DNA of 33,738 nucleotides from Gammaproteobacteria bacterium (GTDB lineage Bacteria; Pseudomonadota; Gammaproteobacteria; SZUA-152). The stretch covers positions 1 to 33,738 of the forward strand of contig JAKIUN010000042.1 of the NCBI GenBank assembly GCA_021647505.1. The letters run 5' to 3'. Of this stretch, positions 1 to 10,661 are shown piece by piece (the first letter of the stretch is position 1; each line of letters starts with the position of its first letter). The position numbers were made by a program, and so were the translations under genes. Under the pieces are notes generated by a model. That model was not told the origin of the DNA. It ran no database searches and worked only from the letters and a program-made list of their open reading frames with translations.

Positions 1-345
1 CGGGCGCTGGGCGCGTCGCTCACCATTCTCACCCCGCGTTCGTAGTAGGCGATGCATCGTGCTCACTGAACACAGGTGTTGATTTCTTTCGAGCAGTCGG
101 TGATAGACTTCACTGGGTGGCTGATCACGGTAAGGTGTGCTGTGCAATGTCTCAATGACCTGCTCGCGTTCTTGCTCGCTCAGTGCGCGGGGTTGCACGG
201 ATTCTTTCCGTGATCGCCGAGGCGGAGGATGACCATCTGCTGCACGTTTACGCCACTCATACACACTGCTGCGATTGAGCCCCAGAGCTCCACAGGCAAT
301 ACTCATAGGCAGTCGATCAGGGCGCTGTTCAATAACGATGTTCAT
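1..345 (-). CDS. IS3-family transposase OrfB, N-terminal part, cut by window edge
   Basis: Second reading frame of an IS3-family insertion sequence. It supplies the DDE catalytic core of the transposase, but only the first 115 codons lie in the window and the catalytic domain is outside. The ATG at 345 overlaps the OrfA stop as ATGA, so translation is probably coupled. The visible protein starts MNIVIEQRPDRL and carries the N-terminal HTH-like region of OrfB (LGLNRSSVYEW, then an Arg/Pro-rich linker, then YHRLLERNQHLCSVSTMHRL), with no stop up to position 1. The family call rests on this region plus the adjacent OrfA. Whether the element is intact cannot be judged here. Confidence 0.8.
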   Translation of the reverse strand, partial: MNIVIEQRPDRLPMSIACGALGLNRSSVYEWRKRAADGHPPPRRSRKESVQPRALSEQEREQVIETLHSTPYRDQPPSEVYHRLLERNQHLCSVSTMHRLLRTRGENGERRAQRP

Positions 346-767
346 GCACCGTTCCCATTGCGTAAATGATCGAGCATCGACAACGCTTTTTTTTGGAGAT
401 CCAGGCAGTCATTCGCGATTTCCAGTTTGCGTTTCAGGCGATCATTCTCTTTGCTCAGTCGTTCGTTTTGACGTTGTTCCGGTGTTTTCGAAGCAACGGG
501 TCCTGGGCGGCTCTTACCCAGACCTTCAACGCCACGCTCAGCATACTCGCGTCGCCAAGCGGAGAGTTGATTGCTGTAGAGCTTCTCTCGTCGTAGAATT
601 GCTCCAAGCTCTCCATGCTTGCACGCATCGGCCTCTGCAATAATGCGCAGCTTGTAGTCTGGCGTATACTGGCGTCTCGTACGTTTTTCCAGTGCGGGTT
701 CTGGTGTCACTTGGCTCTCGGGTAGTTCTGATGTGCTTTTTGGCATCTCGATTGATCCTGTTTCCAT
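342..767 (-). CDS. IS3-family transposase OrfA (helix-turn-helix protein)
   Basis: Small DNA-binding subunit of an IS3-type transposase, about 141 residues. The middle carries the typical HTH region (RRQYTPDYKLRIIAEAD, then LGAILRREKLYSNQLSAWRREY). It is followed by a charged segment, NERLSKENDRLKRKLEIAND, that looks like the leucine-zipper coiled coil used for OrfA/OrfAB multimerisation. The stop overlaps the OrfB start (ATGA). ATG at 767 is taken as start; ATG at 746, preceded by AGGATC at reasonable spacing, is an equally good or better choice. Most IS3 elements make OrfAB by -1 frameshifting; a clear slippery run was not identified here. Confidence 0.85.
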   Translation of the reverse strand: METGSIEMPKSTSELPESQVTPEPALEKRTRRQYTPDYKLRIIAEADACKHGELGAILRREKLYSNQLSAWRREYAERGVEGLGKSRPGPVASKTPEQRQNERLSKENDRLKRKLEIANDCLDLQKKALSMLDHLRNGNGA

Positions 768-826
768 CACCCTGAAATCTATGTTATCCCATTAACCGAC
801 TGTATGGGACTAGGTTGACACACAGG

Positions 827-1074
827 GCCACCATGCTGTCAGCGCCGCCTTTATCGACTTGTTAGATTAGTCGCCCCACTGAACTCGCCCAGCTGTTAGA
901 TTTGCCGCCCTCATACTATGGCCATTCAGTATTCATTTTCCCGATTCCCACCTGACATCCGGGTGGGTAGTTTGTATATCAACATTTATTCGGCGCTTTT
1001 TCAATACCCTTTTTATTCTCCTTCAGGCACAGCAGTGCTCCATGACACAAACAGAACCCTCAGCAGAACCCTCA
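827..1074. other. Intergenic debris without a supported gene
   Basis: No convincing coding region. Two imperfect copies of a 17-base motif, TGTTAGATTNGNCGCCC, start at 860 and 894 (34 bases apart). A perfect 12-base tandem duplication CAGAACCCTCAG occupies 1052-1063 and 1064-1075, directly against the next palindromic element. It looks like a scar of repeated insertions between the IS element and leuS. Confidence 0.4.
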
Positions 1075-1145
1075 GGGTCAGTTCTCGCATTGTAGCATTT
1101 TCATATAAGCATTATTGTCGGATGTTATAATACGAGAACTGACCC
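1075..1145. repeat. Short palindromic (MITE/REP-like) element, GGGTCAGTTCTCG type
   Basis: A 71-base unit with imperfect 24-base inverted ends: 1075-1098 starts GGGTCAGTTCTCG and 1122-1145 ends CGAGAACTGACCC, with three mismatches in the inner part and an AT-rich centre. The sharp ends and small size fit a non-autonomous palindromic element. Similar GGGTCAG-ended units are familiar from other proteobacteria, possibly mobilised by RAYT/IS200-like transposases; that link is from memory and not shown by this sequence. Confidence 0.55.
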
Positions 1146-1198
1146 CCTTCCCTACCTTCCCTATTCAAAGTCTTGCAAGATGGGAAGAGACCATATAT

Positions 1199-1270
1199 GG
1201 GTTGAGCTCGCGAAACCCGGGAGTTTGTTGTGACGATTCTCCCGGGTTTCGCAAGCTCAACCCAGGCTAC
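1199..1270. repeat. Palindromic repeat family A, copy 1 (GGGTTGAGC...GCTCAACCC)
   Basis: Arms 1199-1223 and 1239-1263 pair in 24 of 25 positions around a 15-base loop; the right side runs on to CCAGGCTAC at 1270. The same design recurs at 24871-24950. It starts about 10 bases past the leuS stop on the leuS-transcribed strand, so the strong hairpin could also end or stabilise the leuS mRNA, though no T-run follows. Confidence 0.7.
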
Positions 1271-1279
1271 ACGCTTGGT

Positions 1280-4111
<2,832 letters not shown>

Positions 4112-4176
4112 CTAGGATACCGCAGGAGTCCAAATAGCCACAACACAACCCTTGTGAAGTCCTGTATTCCCGGCTC

Positions 4177-4206
4177 TTGTCATCCGGCCCCGGTGTCCCC
4201 CATACT
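4177..4206 (+). promoter_or_regulatory. Candidate sigma-70 promoter of ybeL
   Basis: TTGTCA at 4177-4182, an 18-base spacer and CATACT at 4201-4206 (4 of 6 consensus bases), placing transcription start about 25 bases before the ybeL ATG. Predicted from sequence only. Confidence 0.35.
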
Positions 4207-4238
4207 CAGGATAGAAAACTCATCGAAGGGGATGCCCC

Positions 4239-4757
4239 ATGAAGGATCAAAACAAGCACGAAAAACACCTCCATGCTTATGATCGCATGCTGGAACGCAC
4301 ACGGGAATTTCTCAACGAAGCGGGCGAGGAACTAAAACCGAAATTACAGCATGCGCTGGACGCGGCAGTAGAAAAGACCACCGAGCTGGGCGAGCTGACG
4401 CGTGAGGAGGCGGAAAAGATCGCCGAATACCTGAAGCGTGACCTACAGTCTGCCGGAGAATATCTCGCCAGCGACAAGGCCAAGGAACTGGCCGACTGGT
4501 TCCGCTTCGACATCAAACTGGTGGAAGACCGCATCCTCGACGCCCTCTCATTACTGGTCGACCCCACCAAGGTGGAGCTGGCGCTGCTGGCCGAGCGGGC
4601 CCGTCTGGCGGACTGGCACACTGGCGAGATTACCGGCCCCGGCACCCTGGCCTGTACCAGCTGTGGTAAGGAATTGCACTTCCATAAGACAGGCCACATC
4701 CCGCCCTGCCCCAAGTGCAGGAGCACGGTATTCCGCCGTCAGCTCGACGACGAATAG
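4239..4757 (+). CDS. ybeL: YbeL-like zinc-ribbon protein (DUF1451 family)
   Basis: A 172-residue cytoplasmic protein of unknown function. The first two thirds are strongly charged and helical (probable coiled coil; the ELTREEAEKIAEYLKRDL segment resembles E. coli YbeL ELTRTEVDELTRAVRRDL). The C-terminus carries a four-cysteine zinc ribbon, CTSCGKELHFHKTGHIPPCPKC, preceded by the family signature HTGEITGPGTLACTSC. AAGGGG lies 7 bases before the ATG. In E. coli ybeL is also divergent from leuS, so both sequence and position support the name. The gene is convergent with glutamate dehydrogenase downstream. Confidence 0.88.
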   Translation: MKDQNKHEKHLHAYDRMLERTREFLNEAGEELKPKLQHALDAAVEKTTELGELTREEAEKIAEYLKRDLQSAGEYLASDKAKELADWFRFDIKLVEDRILDALSLLVDPTKVELALLAERARLADWHTGEITGPGTLACTSCGKELHFHKTGHIPPCPKCRSTVFRRQLDDE

Positions 4758-4840
4758 CCCGCGTTCAATACAGGTGTCTCTCCCATCTGGCAGCGCATCC
4801 TGCCTGCTGATCGCACGATTCATTGGTGGCTCCGCGCGCT

Positions 4841-4870
4841 ACTGACACACGGCTCGCGAGCGACGTCAGT
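4841..4870. terminator. Candidate bidirectional hairpin between convergent ybeL and gdhA
   Basis: ACTGAC at 4841-4846 pairs with GTCAGT at 4865-4870 around an inner self-complementary GCTCGCGAGC. It overlaps the gdhA stop codon and lies 84 bases past ybeL. There is no T-run, so a role as terminator is only suggested by the convergent arrangement. Confidence 0.25.
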
Positions 4871-6287
4871 AAATGCCGACATCCAGGTAAGAACGGGCGA
4901 TCTTACGAATCGCCGTGACATAGGCGGCGGTTCGTAAATCAGTAATTTTCTCATTGCCGTTGCGCACTTCGAGAATCCCCTGAAAGGCCTCGCGCATGGA
5001 ATCATCCAGCCCTGATCGCACCAGATCCAGCTCGCTGGCGCCGGCATCGATCTTGTCCTTCAGCGTCTGCGGCAATACCTTCCCGGTCAAACTTTCCAGT
5101 GCCTCAATCTGATGGTGGCCACGCACTTCATCGAAGCGCCGCTGCATACGGCCGAAGCGGATGTGTGACAGATTGCGAATCCACTCAAAATAGGAAACGA
5201 TCACACCACCGGCATTGGCGTAGGCGTCGGGAATGATCACCACGCCACGCTTGTTGAGAACCTGATCCGCCTCGAAGGTGACCGGACCATTGGCCGCCTC
5301 GATAATGAGACTGGCCTGTATGCGCGCGGCATTGTCTGCGGAGATCTGCCCCTCCAGGGCGGCGGGAATAAGAATATCGCACTCGCTCTCCAGCCCCTTG
5401 GCGCCATTTTCGGTGTACTCACCACCCTCAAAGCCCTCGAAGCTGCGACGCTCCACGCGGTAGCGATAGGCCGTCTCGACATCAATACCTTTGGCATTGT
5501 GCAACATGCCGTGACGATCAATGATACCGATAATGCGGCAGTCATCCTCTTCCTGCAGGAATTTGGCGACGTGATAGCCCACATTGCCGAACCCCTGCAA
5601 CACCACCCGTTTACCAGCCAGACCTGGCTCCATCCCCGCCGCCTTGACTTCGTCCGGGTGACGGAAAAATTCCTGCAGGGCGTACTGCAGGCCACGGCCG
5701 GTGGCCTCGGTGCGGCCGTGAATGCCGCCATGCTCCACCGGTTTGCCGGTGACGCAGGCGGTGTAGTTGATATCTTCGGGATTGAGGTGCTTGTAGGTAT
5801 CGGCCATCCATGCCATTTCGCGCTGGCCGGTGCCCATATCCGGCGCCGGCACGTTGGTGGCCGGATTGAGAAAACCCTTGCGCACCAGTTCGAGGGTGAA
5901 ACGGCGGGTAATGAGCTGCATCTCGTCGCGGTCGTACTGACGGGGGTCGATCATCAACCCCCCCTTGGAGCCGCCGAAGGGTACATCGACGATGGCGCAC
6001 TTGTAGGTCATCAGTGCCGCCAGCGCCTCCACTTCATTCTGATCCACGCAAGGGGCGAAACGGATACCGCCCTTGGCAGGCAGACGGTGGGTACTGTGCA
6101 CCGCACGCCAACCGGAGAAAACCTGTATCTTACCGCGGATCTTGACCGGAAACTTGACCTGTATCACCGCATTGCAGGCCTTGATGGCCTCGGCCACGTC
6201 TGGCGCCAGATCTATGCTCAGCAGGGCGCGATCCACCATGTGATCCACGCTCTCCAGAAATGACAATCCATTGTGATGATCCGCCAT
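4866..6287 (-). CDS. gdhA: Glutamate dehydrogenase (Glu/Leu/Phe/Val dehydrogenase family)
   Basis: Oxidative deamination of glutamate to 2-oxoglutarate and ammonia, or the reverse, with NAD(P). The 473-residue protein shows the full active site: KGGIRF (K72), MTYK (K96), GGSKGG (catalytic K108) and PAPDMGTG (D150), then the Rossmann signature VVLQGFGNVG (228-237) and NAGGVIVSYFEW for the end of the cofactor domain. The start at 6287 (MADHHNGLSF) follows AAGGGAGA at good spacing; an in-frame extension to 6437 would lie on top of the predicted promoter and is not used. The gene is monocistronic, between ybeL and the lnt operon. Sequence resembles the hexameric dual-cofactor group, but cofactor preference cannot be decided here. 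Confidence 0.95.
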   Translation of the reverse strand: MADHHNGLSFLESVDHMVDRALLSIDLAPDVAEAIKACNAVIQVKFPVKIRGKIQVFSGWRAVHSTHRLPAKGGIRFAPCVDQNEVEALAALMTYKCAIVDVPFGGSKGGLMIDPRQYDRDEMQLITRRFTLELVRKGFLNPATNVPAPDMGTGQREMAWMADTYKHLNPEDINYTACVTGKPVEHGGIHGRTEATGRGLQYALQEFFRHPDEVKAAGMEPGLAGKRVVLQGFGNVGYHVAKFLQEEDDCRIIGIIDRHGMLHNAKGIDVETAYRYRVERRSFEGFEGGEYTENGAKGLESECDILIPAALEGQISADNAARIQASLIIEAANGPVTFEADQVLNKRGVVIIPDAYANAGGVIVSYFEWIRNLSHIRFGRMQRRFDEVRGHHQIEALESLTGKVLPQTLKDKIDAGASELDLVRSGLDDSMREAFQGILEVRNGNEKITDLRTAAYVTAIRKIARSYLDVGIY

Positions 6288-6408
6288 GTGCGTCTCCCTT
6301 CTGTATTGACTGTTTGGACAGGCCCAACATACTGCGCCGGCCGCCGTGATGCCAGCGCTAACGGCCGCTGTCGCCTGGATCCTGCAAGTGATCGTACTTG
6401 CGCAGTGC

Positions 6409-6437
6409 AATATATTGATTCGTAGAGCGAATGACAA
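6409..6437 (-). promoter_or_regulatory. Predicted sigma-70 promoter of gdhA
   Basis: On the minus strand TTGTCA (6437-6432), a 17-base spacer and TATATT (6414-6409): near-consensus boxes at ideal spacing. Start would be near 6402, giving an approximately 115-base leader. The rest of 6288-6584 shows no gene. Confidence 0.5.
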
Positions 6438-6584
6438 CTTTGAGCATAATCTTTATTGTGATTGCCAAAAAGTTTCATCCCGTTATACGGATCAAGCACT
6501 TGTAGGAGCTAAGTGTCAGACATAATTTAGTGGAATTTTGTATCAGGGAGGATCTATTAACCCGGCAATAATTTCAGCAGCCCG

Positions 6585-8096
6585 TTAGCGAAAAACCTGA
6601 CGACGCCGCAGAAATACAGCTGTCAGCAGACTGGAAAACAGCAACCCTAACAAAGGATAGTTACCCCCCAATACGTAAGGCGTCGCACCGCTGCGTGGTT
6701 GCAGGCTGCCGCTGAGCACGAACACCTCGAACTGTGGTGACTGTGCGGAGATTTGGCCACGGTGGTCGATCATCGCGGAGATGCCATTGTTAGTGGCGCG
6801 AAACATGGGCCGCGCCGTCTCCATGCTGCGCATGCGCGCCATCTGCAAGTGCTGGTGCGGCGCCAGTGAATCACCGAACCAGGCATCGTTGCTGACGTTG
6901 ACCAGTACGGTGGCCTCTGGCAAGGCGCGTATCACCTCTTCGCCAAAGGCATCCTCGTAACAGATGGACACGGCGATCTTCTGTCCGGCCACATTGAGTG
7001 GTGGCTGCGTGGCTGCGCCACGACTAAAGTTCGCCATCGGTACCTGTAGGATATCCAGCAGACTGCCCAGCAACCACTTGAGGGGGATATATTCACCGAA
7101 GGGCACGAGATGGTGCTTGCTGTAAATCTGTGGCGGGTCACCAACCGCCACCACGCTGTTGTAATAGGTCTCCGGCGCCGATTCAGGACGTACCGGCAGA
7201 CCCAGCATCAGATTTGAGCCATGCTCTGCGGCCTCGACGGCCAGACCCTGCAAGAATCGCTCGGCCTGATGGTAATAGGCCGGCAGTGCCGTCTCCGGCC
7301 AGATGACAATATCGCTATCGGCCCAATGTTGACGTGACAGGCGCGTGTACAGATCAATGGTCGGTTGACGCTGCTCGGGCAACCATTTGAGATTCTGCGG
7401 CACATTGCCCTGAACCAGGCTGGCGCGCAATGCCTTGCCGGCCGGCGCCGACCACTCGACCTGCAACAGCCCTGCTCCCAGCAACCAGATTCCCAGCAGG
7501 GGCAACAGCGGTAACCAGCGCCGCCTCGGCATCTGCCAGGCCAGCACCAGCAATCCGGCACTCAGTGTGATCAACCAGCCGATGCCGTAGACACCCAATA
7601 CCGGCGCCACGCCGGCGAGCGGGGAATCCGTCTGACTGTAACCCAATGCCAGCCAGGGAAAGCCGGTCAGCACCCAGCCACGCGACCACTCCAACAGCCC
7701 CCACAGGGCTGGCAAGACCAACAATAATTGCAACCGCGAGGAAAGCATCGAAAAATAACGGCGATACAACCAGCCAGTGAACGCCGGAAAGGCCGCCAGC
7801 ACCAAGATGAACAGTACCGTCGACAGCAGCGACAGTGAGACACTCATGCCACCAAAGCGATACATGCTCACCGCTACCCAGGAGACGCCCAAGCCGAAAT
7901 AACCAACACCAAATAGATAGCCTGCGAGAAAGACATGGCGAGCGGGCATTGTTTGCCACAGCCAAAAAAGCAGTGCGAGTGAGACAATCGCCAACGGAAA
8001 AAGGCCAAACGGGGCGAAAGAGAACGGTAGGGCAAGCCCGGCAAGAAATGCGGCCAATAACCAGCGCAAGGGAAGCTGGGCCAGCCATGCCTTCAT
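6585..8096 (-). CDS. lnt: Apolipoprotein N-acyltransferase
   Basis: Inner-membrane enzyme that transfers an acyl chain from phospholipid to the N-terminal cysteine of apolipoproteins, the last step of lipoprotein maturation. The 503 residues comprise an N-terminal membrane part (about six hydrophobic segments in 1-210) and a periplasmic nitrilase-like domain with the catalytic triad E268 (WPETALPAYY), K327 (YSKHHLVPFGEY) and C379 (SICYEDAFGEE). A last transmembrane helix follows (PLLGLLFSSLLTAVFL). The ATG is 4 bases after the corC stop, so it is translated from the same message. The operon order matches E. coli ybeX-lnt. Confidence 0.96.
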   Translation of the reverse strand: MKAWLAQLPLRWLLAAFLAGLALPFSFAPFGLFPLAIVSLALLFWLWQTMPARHVFLAGYLFGVGYFGLGVSWVAVSMYRFGGMSVSLSLLSTVLFILVLAAFPAFTGWLYRRYFSMLSSRLQLLLVLPALWGLLEWSRGWVLTGFPWLALGYSQTDSPLAGVAPVLGVYGIGWLITLSAGLLVLAWQMPRRRWLPLLPLLGIWLLGAGLLQVEWSAPAGKALRASLVQGNVPQNLKWLPEQRQPTIDLYTRLSRQHWADSDIVIWPETALPAYYHQAERFLQGLAVEAAEHGSNLMLGLPVRPESAPETYYNSVVAVGDPPQIYSKHHLVPFGEYIPLKWLLGSLLDILQVPMANFSRGAATQPPLNVAGQKIAVSICYEDAFGEEVIRALPEATVLVNVSNDAWFGDSLAPHQHLQMARMRSMETARPMFRATNNGISAMIDHRGQISAQSPQFEVFVLSGSLQPRSGATPYVLGGNYPLLGLLFSSLLTAVFLRRRQVFR

Positions 8097-8100
8097 GGCA

Positions 8101-9009
8101 TCAATGCTCGCTGGGAGATTCAGACTTGGCGGCCGTGGTGTCGACGGTCAAACGCAACAGATAGATACGCCGGCTGTCCGCCCGCAAAACCTTGAAGCGG
8201 TACGAACCCAAATGGCAGACCTCGCCACGCTGGGGCAGATGACCGAACTCGTGCATCAGCAGGCCACCAATGGTATCGAAATCATCGTCGCTGAAATCAG
8301 CGCCGAAATATTCATTGAAATCCTCGATGGGCGTCAGCGCCGTGACCGTGTACTTGTTGTCAGAATGGCGCACGATGGACACGTCGTCATCGATATCGTG
8401 TTCATCCTCGATGTCGCCAACAATCTGCTCCAACACGTCTTCGATGGTCACCAGCCCAGCCACACCGCCGTATTCGTCGACCACAATGGCCATGTGGTTA
8501 CGGTTGGCACGGAACTCATTCAGTAACACGTTGAGGCGCTTGCTCTCGGGAATAAACACCGCCGGGCGCATCAGATCACGCAGATTGAAACGCGGCTCAT
8601 CATCACCGCAACGGGCGGCACGCTGGGCAAAATAGGTCAACAAATCCTTGGCCAGCAGAATACCGACAATTTCGTCGCGGGTATCACCCATCACCGGGAA
8701 ACGCGAGTGGGCGGAATCCACCACTACCGACAAAAATGATTCCGGTGGCTCATCCTGCTTTACCACCACCATCTGCGAGCGTGGCACCATCACATCACGT
8801 ACCTGCATGTCGGAGACATTGAGCACACCCTCGATCATGGACAGGGCGCCGGCATCCAGCAGATTGCGTTGTTCCGCATCGCGCAACAAGACGGTCAGCT
8901 GTTCACGATCCTGCGGTTCACGCAACAGGGCCTGGCTCAGTTTCTCAAGCCAGGAACGCGCCTGTCGTTCACTATTGGCGGCCGCGCTACTCGATCGGTC
9001 TTCGTTCAT
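8101..9009 (-). CDS. corC: CorC/YbeX-type CBS-domain protein
   Basis: Cytoplasmic protein with a CBS pair (about residues 50-185; VRDVMVPRSQM, HSRFPVMGDTRDEIVGIL, HMAIVVDEYGGVAGLVTIED) and a C-terminal CorC_HlyC domain (FDTIGGLLMHEFGHLP, YRFKVLRADSRRIYLLRL). The family is linked to magnesium/cobalt efflux and ribosome-related functions; its exact role is unsettled. The ATG at 9009 (MNEDRSSSAAANS) is chosen, giving 302 residues like E. coli YbeX. An in-frame TTG at 9069 would add 20 residues, mostly translated from three 12-base repeats (FVTS/LVTN/FVTR), and lacks a ribosome-binding site. It lies between ybeY and lnt in the operon. Confidence 0.94.
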   Translation of the reverse strand: MNEDRSSSAAANSERQARSWLEKLSQALLREPQDREQLTVLLRDAEQRNLLDAGALSMIEGVLNVSDMQVRDVMVPRSQMVVVKQDEPPESFLSVVVDSAHSRFPVMGDTRDEIVGILLAKDLLTYFAQRAARCGDDEPRFNLRDLMRPAVFIPESKRLNVLLNEFRANRNHMAIVVDEYGGVAGLVTIEDVLEQIVGDIEDEHDIDDDVSIVRHSDNKYTVTALTPIEDFNEYFGADFSDDDFDTIGGLLMHEFGHLPQRGEVCHLGSYRFKVLRADSRRIYLLRLTVDTTAAKSESPSEH

Positions 9010-9024
9010 GATGACACCATTGCG

Positions 9025-9060
9025 TGTAACAAAGTTTGTAACAAGGCTTGTAACAAAATG
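9025..9060. repeat. Three 12-base direct repeats in the ybeY-corC gap
   Basis: TGTAACAA occurs at 9025, 9037 and 9049, exactly 12 bases apart, each followed by variable bases. The array fills much of the 75-base gap between ybeY and corC, immediately upstream of the corC start on the transcribed strand. It could be a protein-binding site, a translation-control element or a neutral tandem duplication. Confidence 0.7.
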
Positions 9061-9084
9061 ATTCCCCAAAAATCCAAAGGCCGT

Positions 9085-9576
9085 TTATGCGGATTCGATG
9101 TAAGGATTGCTGAAACCCAGTCCGGCCAAAACCTGGATCTCCAGCGATTCCATCTGCACCGCCTCGGCATCTGTTATGTGATCGTAGCCCAACAGGTGCA
9201 GGGTGCCATGCACGACCATATGGGCCCAGTGATTCTCTTCCGTCTTTCCCTGCTGCGCCGCCTCGCGTTGTACCACCGGCATGCAGATCACCACATCACC
9301 CAATTCACTCCCGCACTCGGATGCCGGCAGGCCCAGCGGCGCATCAAAAGGAAATGACAGGACATTGGTGGGTATGGTCTTATGGCGGTAATCACGGTTG
9401 AGCTGAACCATCTCTGTCTCCCCTACTAGGCGCAGGGTCATTTGCCGTTCAACGGGAAAGGGTGTGTCCAGCGCATCCAGGGCCGCCTGCGCCCAACACG
9501 AAAACTGCCTGGCATCCGGCAAGCGGATCGAATCAATATCGTCTAACACAAACTGGACATCCACATGCAGCGTCAT
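9085..9576 (-). CDS. ybeY: Endoribonuclease / rRNA maturation factor YbeY
   Basis: Zinc-dependent single-strand endoribonuclease acting in 16S rRNA 3' maturation and ribosome quality control. The 163-residue protein has the UPF0054 signature HGTLHLLGYDH with metal ligands H123, H127 and H133, preceded by LNRDYRHKTIPTNVLSFPFD. The start codon overlaps the phoH stop by one base (TAATG), so translation is coupled. phoH-ybeY adjacency is among the most conserved gene pairs in bacteria. Confidence 0.96.
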   Translation of the reverse strand: MTLHVDVQFVLDDIDSIRLPDARQFSCWAQAALDALDTPFPVERQMTLRLVGETEMVQLNRDYRHKTIPTNVLSFPFDAPLGLPASECGSELGDVVICMPVVQREAAQQGKTEENHWAHMVVHGTLHLLGYDHITDAEAVQMESLEIQVLAGLGFSNPYIESA

Positions 9577-10613
9577 TAAGGCTTCCGTTCCCTGCCATTG
9601 TCAGACAACTTTTCATTCCCTGCCTCCTTCTTCGCACTTTCCTGTGCAGTTTCGTATTCATCATAGGCCGTGACGATACGTTGTACCAGTGGATGACGCA
9701 CCACGTCCTTGGCCTGAAAAAAGGTGAAGCTAATGCCGTCGACATCCTTCAGCACTTCAATGACGTGGCGCAGACCGGAACGAGTGTGTGAGGGCAGATC
9801 CGTCTGTGTGACATCGCCGGTGATCACGGCCGTAGAGCCAAAACCGATGCGGGTAAGGAACATTTTCATCTGCTCGACGGTGGTGTTCTGCGCCTCATCG
9901 AGAATAATGAAGGATTCATTCAGGCTGCGGCCGCGCATATAGGCCAGCGGCGCCACTTCGATGAGATTGCGCTCGATAAGCTTGTCGACACGCTCAAAAC
10001 CGAACATCTCGTAGAGGGCATCGTAGAGTGGGCGTAGGTAGGGATCAACCTTCTGCGCCAGATCGCCGGGAAGAAAGCCCAGCCGCTCACCCGCCTCGAC
10101 GGCAGGTCTAACCAGGACCAGACGGCTAACGGTCTGCTTTTCCAGTGCCTCCACGGCACAGGCAACAGCCAGATAGGTCTTACCGGTGCCGGCGGGGCCG
10201 ATACCGAAGTTAATATCGTGACTCACCACATTACGCAGATAGTGGCGCTGGTTGAAACCGCGCCCGCGCACATCACCGCGTTTAGTGCGAATCACCACAT
10301 CGCTGCAGTCATCCTTTGCCTCGCCTTCCAGCAGGGCCTCGACACGCGCCTCTTGCAGAAACAGGTGGACACGATTGGCCGAAAGATTTTCCTGCTCGGC
10401 TTCCCCGTACAGTCCTTGCAAAACCTCACCCGCTGCACGCACCGAATGTGGCTCGCCGATAACACTGAAGCTGTTGCCACGGTTATTGATTTCCACCCCC
10501 AACCGGGCTTCGATCTGGCGCAGGTTTTCGTTGAAGGGACCGCACAGATTGGCCAGTCGCTGGTTGTCGGCGGGTTCGAGGATGAAATTGCTGGAATCGG
10601 GTTGATCGTTCAA
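9576..10613 (-). CDS. ybeZ: PhoH-like ATPase (YbeZ)
   Basis: PhoH-family P-loop ATPase of 345 residues, thought to work with YbeY in RNA metabolism. An N-terminal KH-like region (about 30-105) precedes Walker A GPAGTGKT at 139-146 and Walker B FIILDEAQ at 235-242, followed by TRIGFGSTAVITGDVTQ, typical of PhoH. The hydrophilic C-terminus (KKEAGNEKLSDNGRERKP) is variable in the family. It lies 48 bases after the miaB stop and overlaps ybeY by one base. Confidence 0.95.
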   Translation of the reverse strand: MNDQPDSSNFILEPADNQRLANLCGPFNENLRQIEARLGVEINNRGNSFSVIGEPHSVRAAGEVLQGLYGEAEQENLSANRVHLFLQEARVEALLEGEAKDDCSDVVIRTKRGDVRGRGFNQRHYLRNVVSHDINFGIGPAGTGKTYLAVACAVEALEKQTVSRLVLVRPAVEAGERLGFLPGDLAQKVDPYLRPLYDALYEMFGFERVDKLIERNLIEVAPLAYMRGRSLNESFIILDEAQNTTVEQMKMFLTRIGFGSTAVITGDVTQTDLPSHTRSGLRHVIEVLKDVDGISFTFFQAKDVVRHPLVQRIVTAYDEYETAQESAKKEAGNEKLSDNGRERKP

Positions 10614-10661
10614 GGCGTTGGGTACCGTGGAGGTTGGTTGCTGCGGGATAAAAATGGGAAA

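Larger units (their letters stand above)
1..826 (-). mobile_element. IS3-family insertion sequence, 5' portion
   Basis: OrfA and the start of OrfB, read leftward, form one element whose 5' end lies near 800-826. Read on the minus strand, that end begins TGTGTGTCAACCTAGTCCC, compatible with an IS3-type terminal inverted repeat (TG start). The other end is outside the window, so neither the inverted repeat nor the target-site duplication can be confirmed. It sits just downstream of leuS, where gammaproteobacteria commonly carry lptE and holA. Confidence 0.7.

Noticed and set aside
860-910. Two copies of TGTTAGATTNGNCGCCC as a possible CRISPR or tandem array
   Set aside because: Only two imperfect copies with no regular spacer series; no cas genes in the window.
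4841-4870. Strong terminator between ybeL and gdhA
   Set aside because: The hairpin lacks a T-run on either strand; kept only as a low-confidence feature.
5499-6263. A 254-codon plus-strand open frame opposite gdhA
   Set aside because: Shadow of glutamate dehydrogenase codons in GC-rich DNA; no ribosome-binding site or domain.
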